A stretch of 64,000 nt of DNA from Porticoccaceae bacterium (GCA_029242085.1 JAQWUP010000061.1:1-64000); one strand, 5' to 3'; positions 19,323 to 31,389 are shown, numbered from the stretch's first letter. The notes: a model not told the origin generated them from the letters alone. Translations and numbers: made by a program.

Positions 19323-22300
19323 CTACTCTGCCTGCTGCTCTTTGGTCTCTTTTTTACTCGGCTGTCTATTTTGTTCTGTGGATTTTAGTTCCGCCGCAAA
19401 AATCTTATCGACTGCTACCTCAATATCGTCAAACGGACCTGATAATGTATAGCTAATACTGGACAGGCGATCTACCTGTTTTTCAACCAGCTTACTGGTC
19501 AGATAAACCCCGGCCGCCGCGGGCACGCCACCGAGCAGAGCCACTACCCAGGGTAAATTCGTCGCTACAGGCAAGGTAGCAACAAGCTGAGCATCGGCCT
19601 GCTCATTGACCAAGTCAAAATCACCCGCCATATTCATGCGACCAGAGGGCATTTTCATTTTCAGAGGGTCGAGTAAACTGGCCACTCCATTTTCAAAGTG
19701 CAGGGTGCCCACCAGATCGTTATAGGCGAGGTTCTGACTGGTGACATCTGAAAAATCCAACTGCAAACGTTTTAACCAGTTGGCAAAATTAAATAGGCTA
19801 ACTAATTTTAGCGCCGCACCAGCACCCCCAGTTGAAGTGTAAAAACTGCCATCCTGTAAATTAATTTGAAAATCACCGGTAATATTTTCCTTGGAAATTT
19901 TCCACGGCTGATCCTGCCAGGATAAATCAAACACCATGCTGCCAGACTTGCTGTCCATAACTTTGGGGATATCTAAACCAGAAAATAAATCGCCGATATT
20001 ATCTACACCAACAGGACCGATCAGACGACTGGAATATTTTTCACCGTCATAACGCCAGAAAAACTCGGTATCGGGCTGTCCCTCAATCAATCCAGGCCTA
20101 AGGCCAAACACATCGCCAACAATAGTATTGAACGCCGCGCCAGAGACCTCAGGGCGCAATTCAAAGGCCAGTGAACCCCAGTTCTTGTCACCTACAGTCA
20201 GTGAATCAACTGAGAAATCGACAGCAAAAAAGGCGCGGGGATCCAAGCCTTTTTGACCAATTTTCTGCTCCAGCAAAGTACTCGGCAAGCTGAGTCTGGA
20301 TAATTTAATATCGGGAATAAGACTATCGCTATAAGGTAATTTCAGGTTTCCATCGGCAAGATCACTGGTAAACGCTATATTAATTACTTCCTCCGCCAGT
20401 CCAATCTGCGCCGCGATATCAGCTACCTTAAACGTAGCGAGATCCAAGTAATCGAATTTCAAGTCAAACACCGGCTTCCAAGCCGGTTCCTGCTTATCTG
20501 ACCTACCTGAGAACAGAGCAATAACCGGATTCCATAAATTTAAATCTGTAGTGGGCAGATAACCAGCAATCAATAACTCACCTTCCACAGGCACAGATAC
20601 TGAGCGATCAAAACTCACCAAACCATGGGTAAGTTCAGTCTGATTAAAACGTAAATCAGTGACGAGTCGTTCACCGATACTGCCTTCAAGTCGATTAAAA
20701 TTGGGATCAAAATGCAGAGTTATATCCACAGCCCGAGGCTCATTTGCCGCCTTACCCAATGGCTGAGGCAACCTGATCTCAGAATTCTGCATCTGGCTGA
20801 CCAGCTGCAGCATCACTGGACTTTCTTGATCAGCTGCCGCCCCAATACTTAACAACCCCTCAATCGGGATAGTGCCGGTCAGTACTTTCGTCCAAGGAAA
20901 CTCAACCAGGCTGTTAAGGTTCTCAGGTTGAACCTCTGTGGTGACTGCTACCTTTTGCTGGCCGCCTGTTTTAAATAATTTGGCCTGTAAAGGTTGCTGC
21001 CAAAACTCACCACTTATAGCATCGGCGTACAGACCATCGGCTGTCGAGAAATGCATTTCACCTTCAAGCCGGTTAAAACTGATCGGCGTGTTGGGTATCG
21101 TCAGCGATCCCAGATTGAGATTAGTACTTATCTGGTAGTTGCCTGGAATGGTTTTGCCATCAACCTTTTTTAATGGGATCTCCAAATGTACCTGTGCATC
21201 AGCATCGCCCTGATACTCCCAACTGGCCAGAGGTCCAATACGATCACGCAGCGGCGACTGAGCGAGTAGATCAATCGCCTCACCCAATCCAGTTTCCACC
21301 TGTGCATCGACAGTTAAGATATTTACGCCAACCGCAGGGTCACCCATTACCGCATTGGCCTGCATAATTTTCGTACCACCAACCGCGCCTGCTGTGGCCA
21401 CTCCCTCGACGTAGGCGTCATCAACCAATGTCAATACATCCGCATCGCGAATGCCCAGCCAATCGGGATGGTAATCCACATCGGTATTTTCGGTTTTAAA
21501 TAAAAGCTGTGTGGTTCTGGAGGTAATATTATTGCGTGGCGGACTGTGGCGTACCAACATACCAAACTCCTGCACATTGGCAGCCAGTACAGCTGTTTTA
21601 AGCCACTTCGATAGCCTCTCAGGGGTTTTATAAGGCAGATATTTATCGATGTAAGCTGCATCGAGATCACGACCACCAATAATTAGATTAACCTCGGGAG
21701 GACGACCTTTTGGGGGCCAGGGCTGCTCCACAGAAAACATAACATTAGAGGTGCCAGCATCAATCGTCGTTTTCATTGCTGTACTGCGCGAAATCAGCAT
21801 GTTTTTCTGCGGCTGCCAATCCACATAGACCGTGCCCTCAGCCTTTTCGACAGGCAGATAATCTTTGTATACTTTGGGGAAAAACACCTCAAAGCCATCG
21901 CTGTCAGCAAGATGGAATAGGCCGCCTGAACCCTGCACTTCCAAGTAGCCATTGATGTTTTTGACCCCAGGCACTCCCCGATAGGGGCGCATAGAAATAT
22001 TATCCAAATTGGCCGAGGCATAATAACCGGCTTCATTTTTTCCCAGTGTTAAGGCGCTTAGATCACCGCGCGGCCGAAGCTCATCAATCGTCTTTAATAA
22101 TTTCGCTGAGGGAATTTTCGTCTCTCGCAACAGATCAGACAGCACAGTGACGTCTAACTGATTCACCGAGATATCAAAATCCTGCCAACGCGATCCCAGG
22201 CGCTGATTAAACACCAGATCCAGTGGCTCAATCTCCGCATCGGACCAATCAAAATCAAAACCCTGTAATCTAGCACCCCAATCCGAGCCAGAGGTAAACC

Positions 22301-23228
22301 AGCCGGTAAGTGCAGTATTAAGATTTTGAATAGGTGGGACATCGGCTAGCCAGTCCAAGGGTATTTCGGTAACCGCCAGACTACCTTCAAAGTCCAAAGA
22401 GCCTCCAGGATGAATGTCAAACCAGACTTCACCGCTGGCATTGGCCTTAAAACTTGACAGATTATCGAACAATTCAGGCAGCAGCGATTGAGAGAGCTCA
22501 ACAATTGGTTTGGAGATATTAAATTTGTCCAAGCGGAAATATCCGTCCGCATGAAAGGATTCAAGGTCAGAGGGATCACCTTGACCCTCCACCAGAACAT
22601 AGGCGGGAATCCCCTGATCAGATAATCGCACTGAGAGTTCAGCGCGATGAAAATCAGCGTCATTTTCCAAGGTGACCTCATCGCCACGCACCTGTATGTT
22701 TTTGCCTGAGAAAAATTCAAGATCGATTAGCACCAACCTGAGACGTATCAGGCGACTGTAAAAAAGAGGTTCTAAAATAATATCTAAATCTGTGTTTGAA
22801 CCACCCTGCAGACCTCTTAAATTCCAACGGCCTGACTCGTCCTCAACCATTGCAATAGCAAGCCGATCCACCACCAGTTCGCGCCAAATTGGGCTCAGAT
22901 ATTTGAGACTATTGAATAGATCGAGGTCAGCACGGCCATGATCAAGCACAATTGCTGGCATCTGCCCCTCGGAAGTAATTTCTACTTTTTCAATATCGAC
23001 TATTGGAATCAGTCTCGGCCACTCACCCTGTAATTCTCCCAGCCTGACCTGCATGCCGGTACTGTCGCTAATAAGCTGTTGGATAGCTGGGCGCAATTCA
23101 TCGACGCCACTAATGGTCTGACGACCTATCACCACCAGAATAACCGTGCCGATAATTAACATTGCTGCACTCAACCACAGCCAGCGGCTAATTAACTTAA
23201 CGATTTTTGTAATTCTGCTGTCGGTCAT
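19323..23228 (-). CDS. yhdP: YhdP, AsmA-like inter-membrane phospholipid transport protein
   Basis: Very large (1301 residues) bitopic envelope protein. In E. coli, YhdP with TamB and YdbH forms bridges that carry phospholipid to the outer membrane. One N-terminal membrane segment (WLWLSAAMLIIGTVILVVIG, about 16-35) is followed by a periplasmic repeating-groove beta structure with DUF3971/AsmA-like C-terminal blocks, e.g. GRMNMAGDFDLVNEQADAQL and SYTLSGPFDDIEV. It is 10 nt downstream of rng. With MlaFEDB missing locally, this is the main phospholipid-transport gene in view. Confidence 0.93.
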   Translation of the reverse strand: MTDSRITKIVKLISRWLWLSAAMLIIGTVILVVIGRQTISGVDELRPAIQQLISDSTGMQVRLGELQGEWPRLIPIVDIEKVEITSEGQMPAIVLDHGRADLDLFNSLKYLSPIWRELVVDRLAIAMVEDESGRWNLRGLQGGSNTDLDIILEPLFYSRLIRLRLVLIDLEFFSGKNIQVRGDEVTLENDADFHRAELSVRLSDQGIPAYVLVEGQGDPSDLESFHADGYFRLDKFNISKPIVELSQSLLPELFDNLSSFKANASGEVWFDIHPGGSLDFEGSLAVTEIPLDWLADVPPIQNLNTALTGWFTSGSDWGARLQGFDFDWSDAEIEPLDLVFNQRLGSRWQDFDISVNQLDVTVLSDLLRETKIPSAKLLKTIDELRPRGDLSALTLGKNEAGYYASANLDNISMRPYRGVPGVKNINGYLEVQGSGGLFHLADSDGFEVFFPKVYKDYLPVEKAEGTVYVDWQPQKNMLISRSTAMKTTIDAGTSNVMFSVEQPWPPKGRPPEVNLIIGGRDLDAAYIDKYLPYKTPERLSKWLKTAVLAANVQEFGMLVRHSPPRNNITSRTTQLLFKTENTDVDYHPDWLGIRDADVLTLVDDAYVEGVATAGAVGGTKIMQANAVMGDPAVGVNILTVDAQVETGLGEAIDLLAQSPLRDRIGPLASWEYQGDADAQVHLEIPLKKVDGKTIPGNYQISTNLNLGSLTIPNTPISFNRLEGEMHFSTADGLYADAISGEFWQQPLQAKLFKTGGQQKVAVTTEVQPENLNSLVEFPWTKVLTGTIPIEGLLSIGAAADQESPVMLQLVSQMQNSEIRLPQPLGKAANEPRAVDITLHFDPNFNRLEGSIGERLVTDLRFNQTELTHGLVSFDRSVSVPVEGELLIAGYLPTTDLNLWNPVIALFSGRSDKQEPAWKPVFDLKFDYLDLATFKVADIAAQIGLAEEVINIAFTSDLADGNLKLPYSDSLIPDIKLSRLSLPSTLLEQKIGQKGLDPRAFFAVDFSVDSLTVGDKNWGSLAFELRPEVSGAAFNTIVGDVFGLRPGLIEGQPDTEFFWRYDGEKYSSRLIGPVGVDNIGDLFSGLDIPKVMDSKSGSMVFDLSWQDQPWKISKENITGDFQINLQDGSFYTSTGGAGAALKLVSLFNFANWLKRLQLDFSDVTSQNLAYNDLVGTLHFENGVASLLDPLKMKMPSGRMNMAGDFDLVNEQADAQLVATLPVATNLPWVVALLGGVPAAAGVYLTSKLVEKQVDRLSSISYTLSGPFDDIEVAVDKIFAAELKSTEQNRQPSKKETKEQQAE

Positions 23229-23237
23229 TATCTAAAC

Positions 23238-24761
23238 TCAAACAGGAATAATATCGAACTGTTCACGGGCGAATACATCTTCAGTTCGAAACTGAATAGA
23301 ACGCCCAATAAACTCTTCAAGATCTGCGACCTGTGCAGAATCTTCATCTAATAATCTCTCTATCACCGCGGGCGATGCCAATACTCGCAGTTGCTCGCAC
23401 TCATAGGCACGGGCCACGCGAAGAATCTCTCGCAGCACTTCATAACTGACTGTCTCAGCGGATTTAGTCGCACCACGCCCATTGCACGTGGGACAGACTT
23501 CGCAGAGTAGCTGACCTAGGCTTTCACTGGTGCGCTTTCGGGTAACTTGCACCAAACCCAACTCAGTGACACCAGACATCGTGGTTCTGGCGCGATCTCT
23601 CTCCAGTGCTTTTTCAAATGCGCGCAATACCTGACGACGATGCTCCGCGTTTTGCATATCGATAAAATCAACAATAATTATACCGCCCAAATTACGCATA
23701 CGCATTTGTCGCGCGGTCGCCGCTGCCGCTTCCAGATTAGTTTTAAAAACAGTCTCTTCAAGATTTCGATGACCAACAAAGGCACCGGTATTTACATCGA
23801 CTGTTGTCATCGCCTCAGTTTGGTCAATCACCAGATGTCCACCGGACTTTAGCATCACCGAACGCTGCAGTGCCTTGGCAATTTCGTCTTCAATACCATA
23901 GAGATAAAACAACGGCCGCTCACCCGGATAATGCTCGAGCAGGCTGGCAATTTCGGGGCTAAATTTATTGGCAAATTTTACCAGTAGATCAAGTACCTCC
24001 CTCGAATCGACCAGTACTTTTTCAACCTCTGCACTCGCCATATCACGCAATACGCGTTTATAAAGTGGCAGTTCCTCATAGAGACAGCTGGGTACCTCAG
24101 CCTCTAACTGCACTTCCATCAGGTGCTGCCAGACGCGATGTAGATAGCGTATATCAACACGCAGCTCGTCGGCACTCGCGCCCTCTGCAGCTGTACGTAA
24201 AATATAGCTGCCACGACGCTGAGGTATTTCAATGGTAGTTTTTTGCCGTTTGACGGGCGTTTCAGCAGCCAGCTCTTCAGTGGTAGCTGCTACTATGACT
24301 TTCAGTCGTTCGCGCTCATCCTCATCTTCAATACGTTGAGAAACACCTATGTGCTCGCCACCATCCATATACACCAGATAGCGCGAAGCGACTGAGAGCT
24401 GTGCTGTAAGTCGGGCACCTTTGCTGTTAATGGGATCTTTGATGACCTGCACCAGTATTTTTTGGCCGTCGTGGAGAAGGTCTTGGATTTTAGGACTCTC
24501 TGATTCTCCCGATTCACCCTTGGTTTTAGGTTTGCTGGCAAGCAGATCGTCAACATGCAGAAAACCGGCACGCTCAACACCTATATCGACAAACGCAGCC
24601 TGCATACCTGGCAAAATGCGAACGATTTTGCCTTTATAAATATTCCCAACCAGCCCACTTCGCTGGTTGCGTTCAATCGAAATTTCTTGCGGTACACCGT
24701 TGTCAACTAAGGCTACGCGAGTTTCCATCGGCGTAATATTGATTAGGATTTCTCGGCTCAT
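23238..24761 (-). CDS. rng: Ribonuclease G
   Basis: Endoribonuclease of the RNase E/G family, maturing 16S rRNA 5' ends and decaying mRNA. About 507 residues: S1 domain near 36-120, 5' sensor, DNase I-like catalytic core with Mg2+ ligands D322 (TTVDVNTGAF) and D365 (IIVDFIDM), and the Zn-link CPTC (C423, C426). There is no degradosome scaffold. ATG 24761 (MSREILINIT) is chosen over a TTG four codons upstream. The S1 region carries a hydrophilic insert rich in Lys/Glu/Ser (KTKGESGESESPK). Confidence 0.95.
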   Translation of the reverse strand: MSREILINITPMETRVALVDNGVPQEISIERNQRSGLVGNIYKGKIVRILPGMQAAFVDIGVERAGFLHVDDLLASKPKTKGESGESESPKIQDLLHDGQKILVQVIKDPINSKGARLTAQLSVASRYLVYMDGGEHIGVSQRIEDEDERERLKVIVAATTEELAAETPVKRQKTTIEIPQRRGSYILRTAAEGASADELRVDIRYLHRVWQHLMEVQLEAEVPSCLYEELPLYKRVLRDMASAEVEKVLVDSREVLDLLVKFANKFSPEIASLLEHYPGERPLFYLYGIEDEIAKALQRSVMLKSGGHLVIDQTEAMTTVDVNTGAFVGHRNLEETVFKTNLEAAAATARQMRMRNLGGIIIVDFIDMQNAEHRRQVLRAFEKALERDRARTTMSGVTELGLVQVTRKRTSESLGQLLCEVCPTCNGRGATKSAETVSYEVLREILRVARAYECEQLRVLASPAVIERLLDEDSAQVADLEEFIGRSIQFRTEDVFAREQFDIIPV

Positions 24762-24801
24762 AGGGGTTTCCAATTTTTAGCGGTAACGCTTTTTTTAAAT
24801 T

Positions 24802-25416
24802 TTACTGTTGCCAAGTCGGCACATTAAATTTCTCTAATAAACGCTGCGTTTCCAACAAAGGCAACCCAACGACCCCACTATAACTGCCTTCCAGATGGGC
24901 AACAAAGGTTGCACCAAAACCCTGAACGGCATAGGCACCCGCTTTGCCTTGAGGCTCCCCGGTTTTCCAGTACCTCAGACACTCATCTACGGAGATTGTG
25001 CGGAAAGTAACCGAGGTTTTCGAAATCGCCACCTCCGATCTTTGCTCATTAACTATTGCTACTGCCGATAACACCTGATGAGTAGAGGCAGACAGCGACT
25101 GCAACATGGCGACAGCCTCATCACAGTCTGTCGGCTTGCCAAAAACCTTGCTATTCCACAGACCAATGGTATCGGCGCCAAGTACTGGTATCGTCGGCAT
25201 ATGGCGGTGCCAACCGGCCTGCGCTTTCTCTAGAGCAAGCCGCGCCACATAGTCAATGGCTGGCTCTGCGCTCCGTTGACTCTCATCAATATCCGCTGCA
25301 GCAATCACAAAATGTACGCCGATCTGCTTCAGCAAATCACTGCGCCGTGGCGAGGCCGATGCCAGTATCAGGTCAGCATTTTTTAGATCAGTTGGTGTTA
25401 GAGGAGATAGTGACAC
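24802..25416 (-). CDS. maf: Maf/YhdE-type nucleotide pyrophosphatase
   Basis: House-cleaning nucleoside triphosphate pyrophosphatase of the Maf family, of the YhdE type that usually hydrolyses dTTP/UTP. About 204 residues with SASPRRSDLL near the start, then ADIDES, VLGADTIGLWNSKVFGKP and GKAGAYAVQGFGATFV. The start is a GTG at 25416 with AAAGG 8 nt upstream; the 41-codon extension to 25539 lies inside mreD and is rejected. One substitution stands out: the usual GADT-V is GADTIGLW. Confidence 0.9.
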   Translation of the reverse strand: MSLSPLTPTDLKNADLILASASPRRSDLLKQIGVHFVIAAADIDESQRSAEPAIDYVARLALEKAQAGWHRHMPTIPVLGADTIGLWNSKVFGKPTDCDEAVAMLQSLSASTHQVLSAVAIVNEQRSEVAISKTSVTFRTISVDECLRYWKTGEPQGKAGAYAVQGFGATFVAHLEGSYSGVVGLPLLETQRLLEKFNVPTWQQ

Positions 25417-25427
25417 GCAGAAAACCT

Positions 25428-25904
25428 TTAGCGGTAGTACAAGTTGACCCGAGCAATCAGCATGTCGATCAGCGGCCACAACAGCGCAGATGTCAGGCCA
25501 ATAGCCGGAAGGTGGCCCAGTGTCATGGGAATTTCCCAAACCGAAAATAACATGGCCTGAACTAACTCAGCAAAAACCACTAGCACCAGCACCAAAAACA
25601 TTCGGTGGAATATCGAAAAATAGGTTAGCCAGCGACTGAGCAGATAAGCCGCAGCGCCGCAGAGCGCAAAAACCAGCACATAATGGCCGAGAATAGTACG
25701 AAATAAGGTGTCAGCTAACAGACCCACAGCAGCGGCAAAGCCAATCCCAAACTGCGTCGGCACGTAAAGTATCCAGGCTATAGTGACCATCAGGAGGAAA
25801 TTTGGCTTCCACAAAATCCAATCCCCGGACGCGGGCAGAAGCTGAAAGATAACAGCAATGACTAATGAGGCGATCATCGGCCCAATGAAATTTATCGGCT
25901 TCAT
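25428..25904 (-). CDS. mreD: MreD, rod-shape membrane protein
   Basis: Polytopic subunit of the elongasome. The 158 residues form about five membrane helices, with WKPNFLLMVTIAWILYVPTQFGIGFAAAVGLLADTL typical of the family. Its ATG overlaps the mreC stop by 4 nt. Confidence 0.9.
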   Translation of the reverse strand: MKPINFIGPMIASLVIAVIFQLLPASGDWILWKPNFLLMVTIAWILYVPTQFGIGFAAAVGLLADTLFRTILGHYVLVFALCGAAAYLLSRWLTYFSIFHRMFLVLVLVVFAELVQAMLFSVWEIPMTLGHLPAIGLTSALLWPLIDMLIARVNLYYR

Positions 25905-26767
25905 TGCAGACCACGAGTTCGGTCGCTACCTGATGTGAAAACCAAAAGCAGGTGTCGGCTTCTATCGAGCTCAGCTGAAGGATCAACCTCGACATAGACA
26001 AAATTGGCACCGGGCTTTTGTGCAATACTGGCCACTGTGCCAACGGGGTAACCCACCGGGAAGCGTCCACCTAAACCCGAGCTTACCAGCTGGTCTCCCT
26101 CAACAATATCGGCGGTGGGGGAAACAAATCTCAGTGTCATACGATTGTAGTCAGATGTCCCCTCAGCAATTGAGCGGACGCCATTGCGCAGCACCTGCAC
26201 CGGCAAGGCATGGGTGCTATCAGTAATTAACAGCGCCACACTGTGGCCACCGTAAACAGAAATAATTTGGCCCATAAGGCCCTCGGCATCAAGCAGGGGC
26301 TGACCCACATAGACACCGTCATCACGACCACGATCAATAGTCACTGTATGCCCCTGCGGGCTGGGAGAAACACCAATAACCTCAGTCACCAAAACACTGT
26401 CCATCAGCAACTCGGTCGCGTTTAATAATTGGCGCAGGCGCAGATTTTCAGCGGCGAGTTCAGACATTCGCTGCAACTGCCCGCGATGAATCAAGCTCTC
26501 TTGCTCAAGACGAATATTGTTTTGTTCGAGATCGGCTCTGGAGGTGCCGCTTATTTTTCCCCATTCCTGAATGCGACTGGGGATGTTGGTTATCCAGTAG
26601 AGGGGACGAACAGCATTGTCGACAATTTTATAGATAGGGCTAAGCAGACTGGTGTAACTGTCGACAGCCATTAGACCGCACGCAATAAGACTGACGATCA
26701 GAAGCTTTCGGATCGGAGAGGATGATTTAGCAAAAACTCTTTTAATAAATCCACTCCCGAATACCAA
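25901..26767 (-). CDS. mreC: MreC, rod-shape determining protein
   Basis: Bitopic elongasome protein that activates PBP2-RodA. The 288 residues show one membrane helix (LLIVSLIACGLMAVDSYT), a coiled coil (about 70-115) and the periplasmic beta domain with VTIDRGRDDGVYVGQPLLDAEGLMGQI, DSTHALPVQVLRNGVRSIAEG and GLGGRFPVGYPVG. The start is taken as a TTG at 26767; no ATG lies before the membrane helix in frame, so it may begin a few codons later. Confidence 0.9.
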   Translation of the reverse strand: MVFGSGFIKRVFAKSSSPIRKLLIVSLIACGLMAVDSYTSLLSPIYKIVDNAVRPLYWITNIPSRIQEWGKISGTSRADLEQNNIRLEQESLIHRGQLQRMSELAAENLRLRQLLNATELLMDSVLVTEVIGVSPSPQGHTVTIDRGRDDGVYVGQPLLDAEGLMGQIISVYGGHSVALLITDSTHALPVQVLRNGVRSIAEGTSDYNRMTLRFVSPTADIVEGDQLVSSGLGGRFPVGYPVGTVASIAQKPGANFVYVEVDPSAELDRSRHLLLVFTSGSDRTRGLQ

Positions 26768-26791
26768 CCAACACCGGGCTGGTACTGATAG

Positions 26792-27889
<1,098 letters not shown>

Positions 27890-27893
27890 TCAA

Positions 27894-27922
27894 AATTTAA
27901 CAGCGCCGAAGGGCCAGATCAA
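27894..27922 (-). promoter_or_regulatory. sigma-70-like promoter candidate for mreBCD
   Basis: Read on the minus strand: TTGATC (27922-27917), 17 bases, TAAATT (27899-27894). A transcript would start near 27887, about 58 nt before the mreB ATG. The -35 hexamer has 4 of 6 consensus bases and the -10 hexamer 4 of 6, with ideal spacing. Confidence 0.4.
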
Positions 27923-27957
27923 GCGCCAGCAGGCTGTTTTCTTATAATTGGCAAGGA

Positions 27958-27974
27958 TTCTAGCTGATCTAGAA
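27958..27974. repeat. 17-bp perfect dyad in the mreB-gatC divergent gap
   Basis: TTCTAG, five bases, CTAGAA: a perfect 6-bp inverted repeat about 36 nt upstream of the mreB promoter candidate. The 330-nt gap 27830-28159 otherwise holds A/T-rich runs and no gene that I can support. A regulator site is possible but no known consensus was recognised. Confidence 0.4.
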
Positions 27975-28159
27975 AAAAACTTCCTACATCTGAGTTAAAT
28001 CGAGTAAAAAAGGCCAAAAAACCCTCTGAAATGGCTGTATTTGAGCATAACAGCCCGTCGCCTAACCAGACCAGTTGCTGTACTATGCGACTTTTGCGCA
28101 TCATGTCATTTAGCAAAAGAAATACAAGCAAATAGACTGGCGAATAAACAGGCTAAACA

Positions 28160-28447
28160 ATGAGTATCGAACGACAAGAAATTGAAAAACTGGCAACACT
28201 CTCGCGTATTGCAATCAATGAAAGCACCATTACCGAAGTATCACAGCGACTGAGCAGCGTTTTAGGTCTTGTAGATCAGCTGCAAGCGGTAAATACCGAG
28301 GGCGTAGACGCGATGTCGCACCCAATGCAGGCCACTCAGCGCCTGCGTGAAGATGAAGTCACCGAGCTCAATCAGCGCGAAGCGCTGCAGGCCACCGCGC
28401 CAGAAACCGAAGATGGCCTATTTTTAGTGCCCAAAGTCATAGAATAA
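28160..28447 (+). CDS. gatC: Glutamyl/aspartyl-tRNA amidotransferase subunit C
   Basis: Small structural subunit (95 residues) that holds GatA and GatB together. Shows the family opening IERQEIEKLATLSRIAI and the middle TEGVDAMSHPMQATQRLREDEVTE. It is the first gene of gatCAB, divergent from mreBCD. The GatCAB enzyme makes Gln-tRNA(Gln) and/or Asn-tRNA(Asn) from the mischarged precursors. Confidence 0.96.
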   Translation: MSIERQEIEKLATLSRIAINESTITEVSQRLSSVLGLVDQLQAVNTEGVDAMSHPMQATQRLREDEVTELNQREALQATAPETEDGLFLVPKVIE

Positions 28448-28462
28448 ATGGGCCCAGATAGA

Positions 28463-29920
28463 ATGCATAACCTCACCATTGCCGAGCTTATTAAAGGGCT
28501 TCAGAGCAAAGAATTTACCAGTGTTGAATTAACTCAGCACTTTTTAGATCGTATTGACAGCCTCAATCCTGCATACAATGCTGTGATTACCGTCACTGCC
28601 GAGCAGGCGCTAAAAGCCGCGGCTGCCGCAGACCAGCGCTTGGCTGCAGGCGATGCCCCAGATTTATGCGGCGTTCCCATTTTGCACAAAGATATTTTCT
28701 GCACTGACGGGGTGCGCACCAGCTGTGGCTCGAAGATGCTGGACAACTTTATCCCTCCCTACAACGCCACCGTGGTCGAAAATTTCGAACAGGCTGGCGC
28801 AGTCGTGCTGGGAAAAACCAATATGGATGAGTTTGCTATGGGCTCGTCCAATGAAACGAGTTTTTATGGCCCGGTAAAAAACCCCTGGGCCACTGACTCA
28901 GTGCCCGGCGGCTCATCTGGTGGCTCTGCAGCTGCAGTTGCCGCAAGATTGGCACCAGGTGCCACAGCTACGGATACCGGTGGCTCTATTCGCCAGCCGG
29001 CAGCACTGTGCGGCGTTAGCGGTATTAAACCTACCTATGGTCGGGTATCGCGCTGGGGCATGATTGCCTTTGCTTCAAGCCTCGATCAGGGCGGCCCAAT
29101 GGCCCGCACTGCTGAAGATTGCGCACTACTATTGAACTGCATGGCCAGTTACGACGATAAAGATTCCACCTGCATTGACCGCGAAGTACCGGATTACACC
29201 GCCGATTTAAATAGCTCGGTAAAAGGTCTGCGTATCGGTGTGCCAAAAGAGTATTTCTCGGAAGGTTTGCATGCAGGCACCGAACAAGCGGTTCGCGCCG
29301 CACTAGCCAAGCTGGAAGAACAGGGTGCAGAGCTGGTCGAGATCAGCCTGCCCAACTCAGCGCTATCCGTACCGGCCTACTATGTTATCGCCCCAGCCGA
29401 AGCCTCAGCCAACCTGTCGCGCTTTGATGGCTCGCGCTACGGCTATCGCTGTGAAGACCCCAAAGACCTTCAGGATATGTACTGCCGCAGCCGCGCCGAA
29501 GGCTTTGGCGAAGAAGTGCAGCGGCGTATTCTGATCGGCACCTACTGTCTGTCTGCCGGTTACTACGATGCCTACTACGGCAAGTCCCAGCAGGTACGTC
29601 AGCTGATTCAGCAGGATTTTGTCAGCGCCTTTGAAAAGGTCGATCTGATTATGGGCCCAACCTGCCCATCGCCAGCGTTTAAATTTGGCTCTAAGGGTGA
29701 TGATCCAGTCGCTATGTATCTGGAAGATATCTACACCATCGCCACCAATCTGGCCGGCCTACCCGGTATGTCGATTCCCTGCGGCATGGTTGAAGACAAG
29801 CCGGTTGGCTTACAAATAATTGGCAATTACTTCGATGAAGCGCTCATTCTCAATGCCGCCCACCAATACCAGCAGATTACCGAATGGCATGATTTAGCGC
29901 CAGCGGGAGTTGCCTCATGA
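28463..29920 (+). CDS. gatA: Glutamyl/aspartyl-tRNA amidotransferase subunit A
   Basis: Amidase subunit that releases ammonia from glutamine for GatB. The Ser-cisSer-Lys triad is visible: K76 (VPILHKDIF), S151 (VPGGSSGGS) and S175 ([17 protein letters not shown]). From ATG 28463 ([12 protein letters not shown]) it is 485 residues, close to the Pseudomonas length; an ATG five codons earlier directly after the gatC stop is the alternative. Its end overlaps gatB by 4 nt. Confidence 0.97.
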   Translation: MHNLTIAELIKGLQSKEFTSVELTQHFLDRIDSLNPAYNAVITVTAEQALKAAAAADQRLAAGDAPDLCGVPILHKDIFCTDGVRTSCGSKMLDNFIPPYNATVVENFEQAGAVVLGKTNMDEFAMGSSNETSFYGPVKNPWATDSVPGGSSGGSAAAVAARLAPGATATDTGGSIRQPAALCGVSGIKPTYGRVSRWGMIAFASSLDQGGPMARTAEDCALLLNCMASYDDKDSTCIDREVPDYTADLNSSVKGLRIGVPKEYFSEGLHAGTEQAVRAALAKLEEQGAELVEISLPNSALSVPAYYVIAPAEASANLSRFDGSRYGYRCEDPKDLQDMYCRSRAEGFGEEVQRRILIGTYCLSAGYYDAYYGKSQQVRQLIQQDFVSAFEKVDLIMGPTCPSPAFKFGSKGDDPVAMYLEDIYTIATNLAGLPGMSIPCGMVEDKPVGLQIIGNYFDEALILNAAHQYQQITEWHDLAPAGVAS

Positions 29921-31374
29921 GTTGGGATACAGTTATCGGGCTGGAGATTCATGTGCAGCTTGCCACCAAAACCAAAATATTTTCTGGCGCCAGCACCGCC
30001 TATGGTGCCGAACCCAACACTCAGGCCTGCGCCATTGATCTGGCTATGCCCGGAACACTGCCAGTGCTCAATAAACAGGCGGTTAACTACGCCATTATGT
30101 TTGGCTTGGCTATCGATGCAGAGATCGGCCAGGTCTCAGCGTTCGAGCGCAAAAATTACTTCTACCCAGATCTCCCCAAAGGCTACCAGACCACGCAGTT
30201 GGAAAAACCTATTGTCGGTCGCGGCAATGTCGAGATACAGCTCGCTGACGGCAGCACAAAAAATGTGCGTATCCACCATGCTCATCTGGAGGAAGACGCT
30301 GGCAAGTCGCTTCATGAGGGCAACTTTAGCAGTAAGTTTTCAGGTATCGATTTAAATCGCGCCGGGACCCCGCTGATTGAAATCGTATCCGAACCCGACA
30401 TGAATAATGCCGAAGAAGCGATCGCTTTTGCCAAAAAAATTCACAGCATTGTCACCTCGCTGGGAATCTGTGACGGCGAAATGTCGCAGGGCAGTATGCG
30501 CTTCGATGTCAATGTTTCAGTAAAGCCCAGCGGCACTGATATTCTGGGCACCAGAACCGAAACCAAAAACCTCAACTCGTTTAAATTTATGGAAGAAGCG
30601 ATTAAACGAGAAGTGGAACGCCAGATTGATGTAATTGAAGATGGCGGTGCTATCGTCCAGGAAACTCGCTTATATAACGGCGAAACCAAAGTAGCACGCT
30701 CCATGCGCAGCAAGGAGGAAGCCAACGACTACCGCTATTTCCCCTGCCCAGATCTGCTGCCAGTGATCGTCAGCGACGAACAGGTCGCCGAACTGCGTCG
30801 CAATCTGCCAGAGCTACCAGACGCTCGGCAGGCGCGCTTTACTCAGCAGTACAACTTGTCCGACTATGATGCGGGAATACTCAGCAGCGATGCAGCGATG
30901 GCCAAGTACTTTGAAGCGGCGGCCTCCACCTGCAGCGACGCCAAGCTAGCCGCCAATTGGACCATAGGCGAACTGTCGGCGCGTCTGAACAGTGAAGACC
31001 TCAGTATTACCAACAGCCCGGTGAGTGCGCAGCAACTAGCTGGCCTGATCACGCGTATCGCCGATAACAGCATCTCCGGAAAAATGGCCAAAGAAGTGTT
31101 CGAAGGAATTTGGGCTGGTGAAGGCAGCGCCGATGAGATTATTGAAGCGCGCGGACTTAAGCAGGTCTCTGACAGCGGTGCATTAGAACAGATGGTCGCC
31201 GATGTGCTGGCAGCTAATCAGACCATGGTAGATGACTATATTAATACCGACGAAGCCAAGCGCAAGAAAAAGCTGGGTGGGTTTATGGGTCAGATTATGA
31301 AAGCTTCAAAGGGCCAGGCCAACCCTCAGCAGGTCAATCAAATACTGGCCAAAAAACTTAACGAACTACTTTAA
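29917..31374 (+). CDS. gatB: Glutamyl/aspartyl-tRNA amidotransferase subunit B
   Basis: tRNA-binding and transamidating subunit, 485 residues. The kinase-like cradle domain contains [46 protein letters not shown] and [15 protein letters not shown]. The C-terminal helical and tail domain (after about 330) with [14 protein letters not shown] binds the tRNA outer corner. Third gene of gatCAB. Confidence 0.97.
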   Translation: MSWDTVIGLEIHVQLATKTKIFSGASTAYGAEPNTQACAIDLAMPGTLPVLNKQAVNYAIMFGLAIDAEIGQVSAFERKNYFYPDLPKGYQTTQLEKPIVGRGNVEIQLADGSTKNVRIHHAHLEEDAGKSLHEGNFSSKFSGIDLNRAGTPLIEIVSEPDMNNAEEAIAFAKKIHSIVTSLGICDGEMSQGSMRFDVNVSVKPSGTDILGTRTETKNLNSFKFMEEAIKREVERQIDVIEDGGAIVQETRLYNGETKVARSMRSKEEANDYRYFPCPDLLPVIVSDEQVAELRRNLPELPDARQARFTQQYNLSDYDAGILSSDAAMAKYFEAAASTCSDAKLAANWTIGELSARLNSEDLSITNSPVSAQQLAGLITRIADNSISGKMAKEVFEGIWAGEGSADEIIEARGLKQVSDSGALEQMVADVLAANQTMVDDYINTDEAKRKKKLGGFMGQIMKASKGQANPQQVNQILAKKLNELL

Positions 31375-31389
31375 AATTTAAGGAAATCC

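Noticed and set aside
25417-25539. 41-codon N-terminal extension of Maf
   Set aside because: Overlaps mreD; the GTG at 25416 has a clear AAAGG and gives the family N-terminus SASPRR near residue 20.
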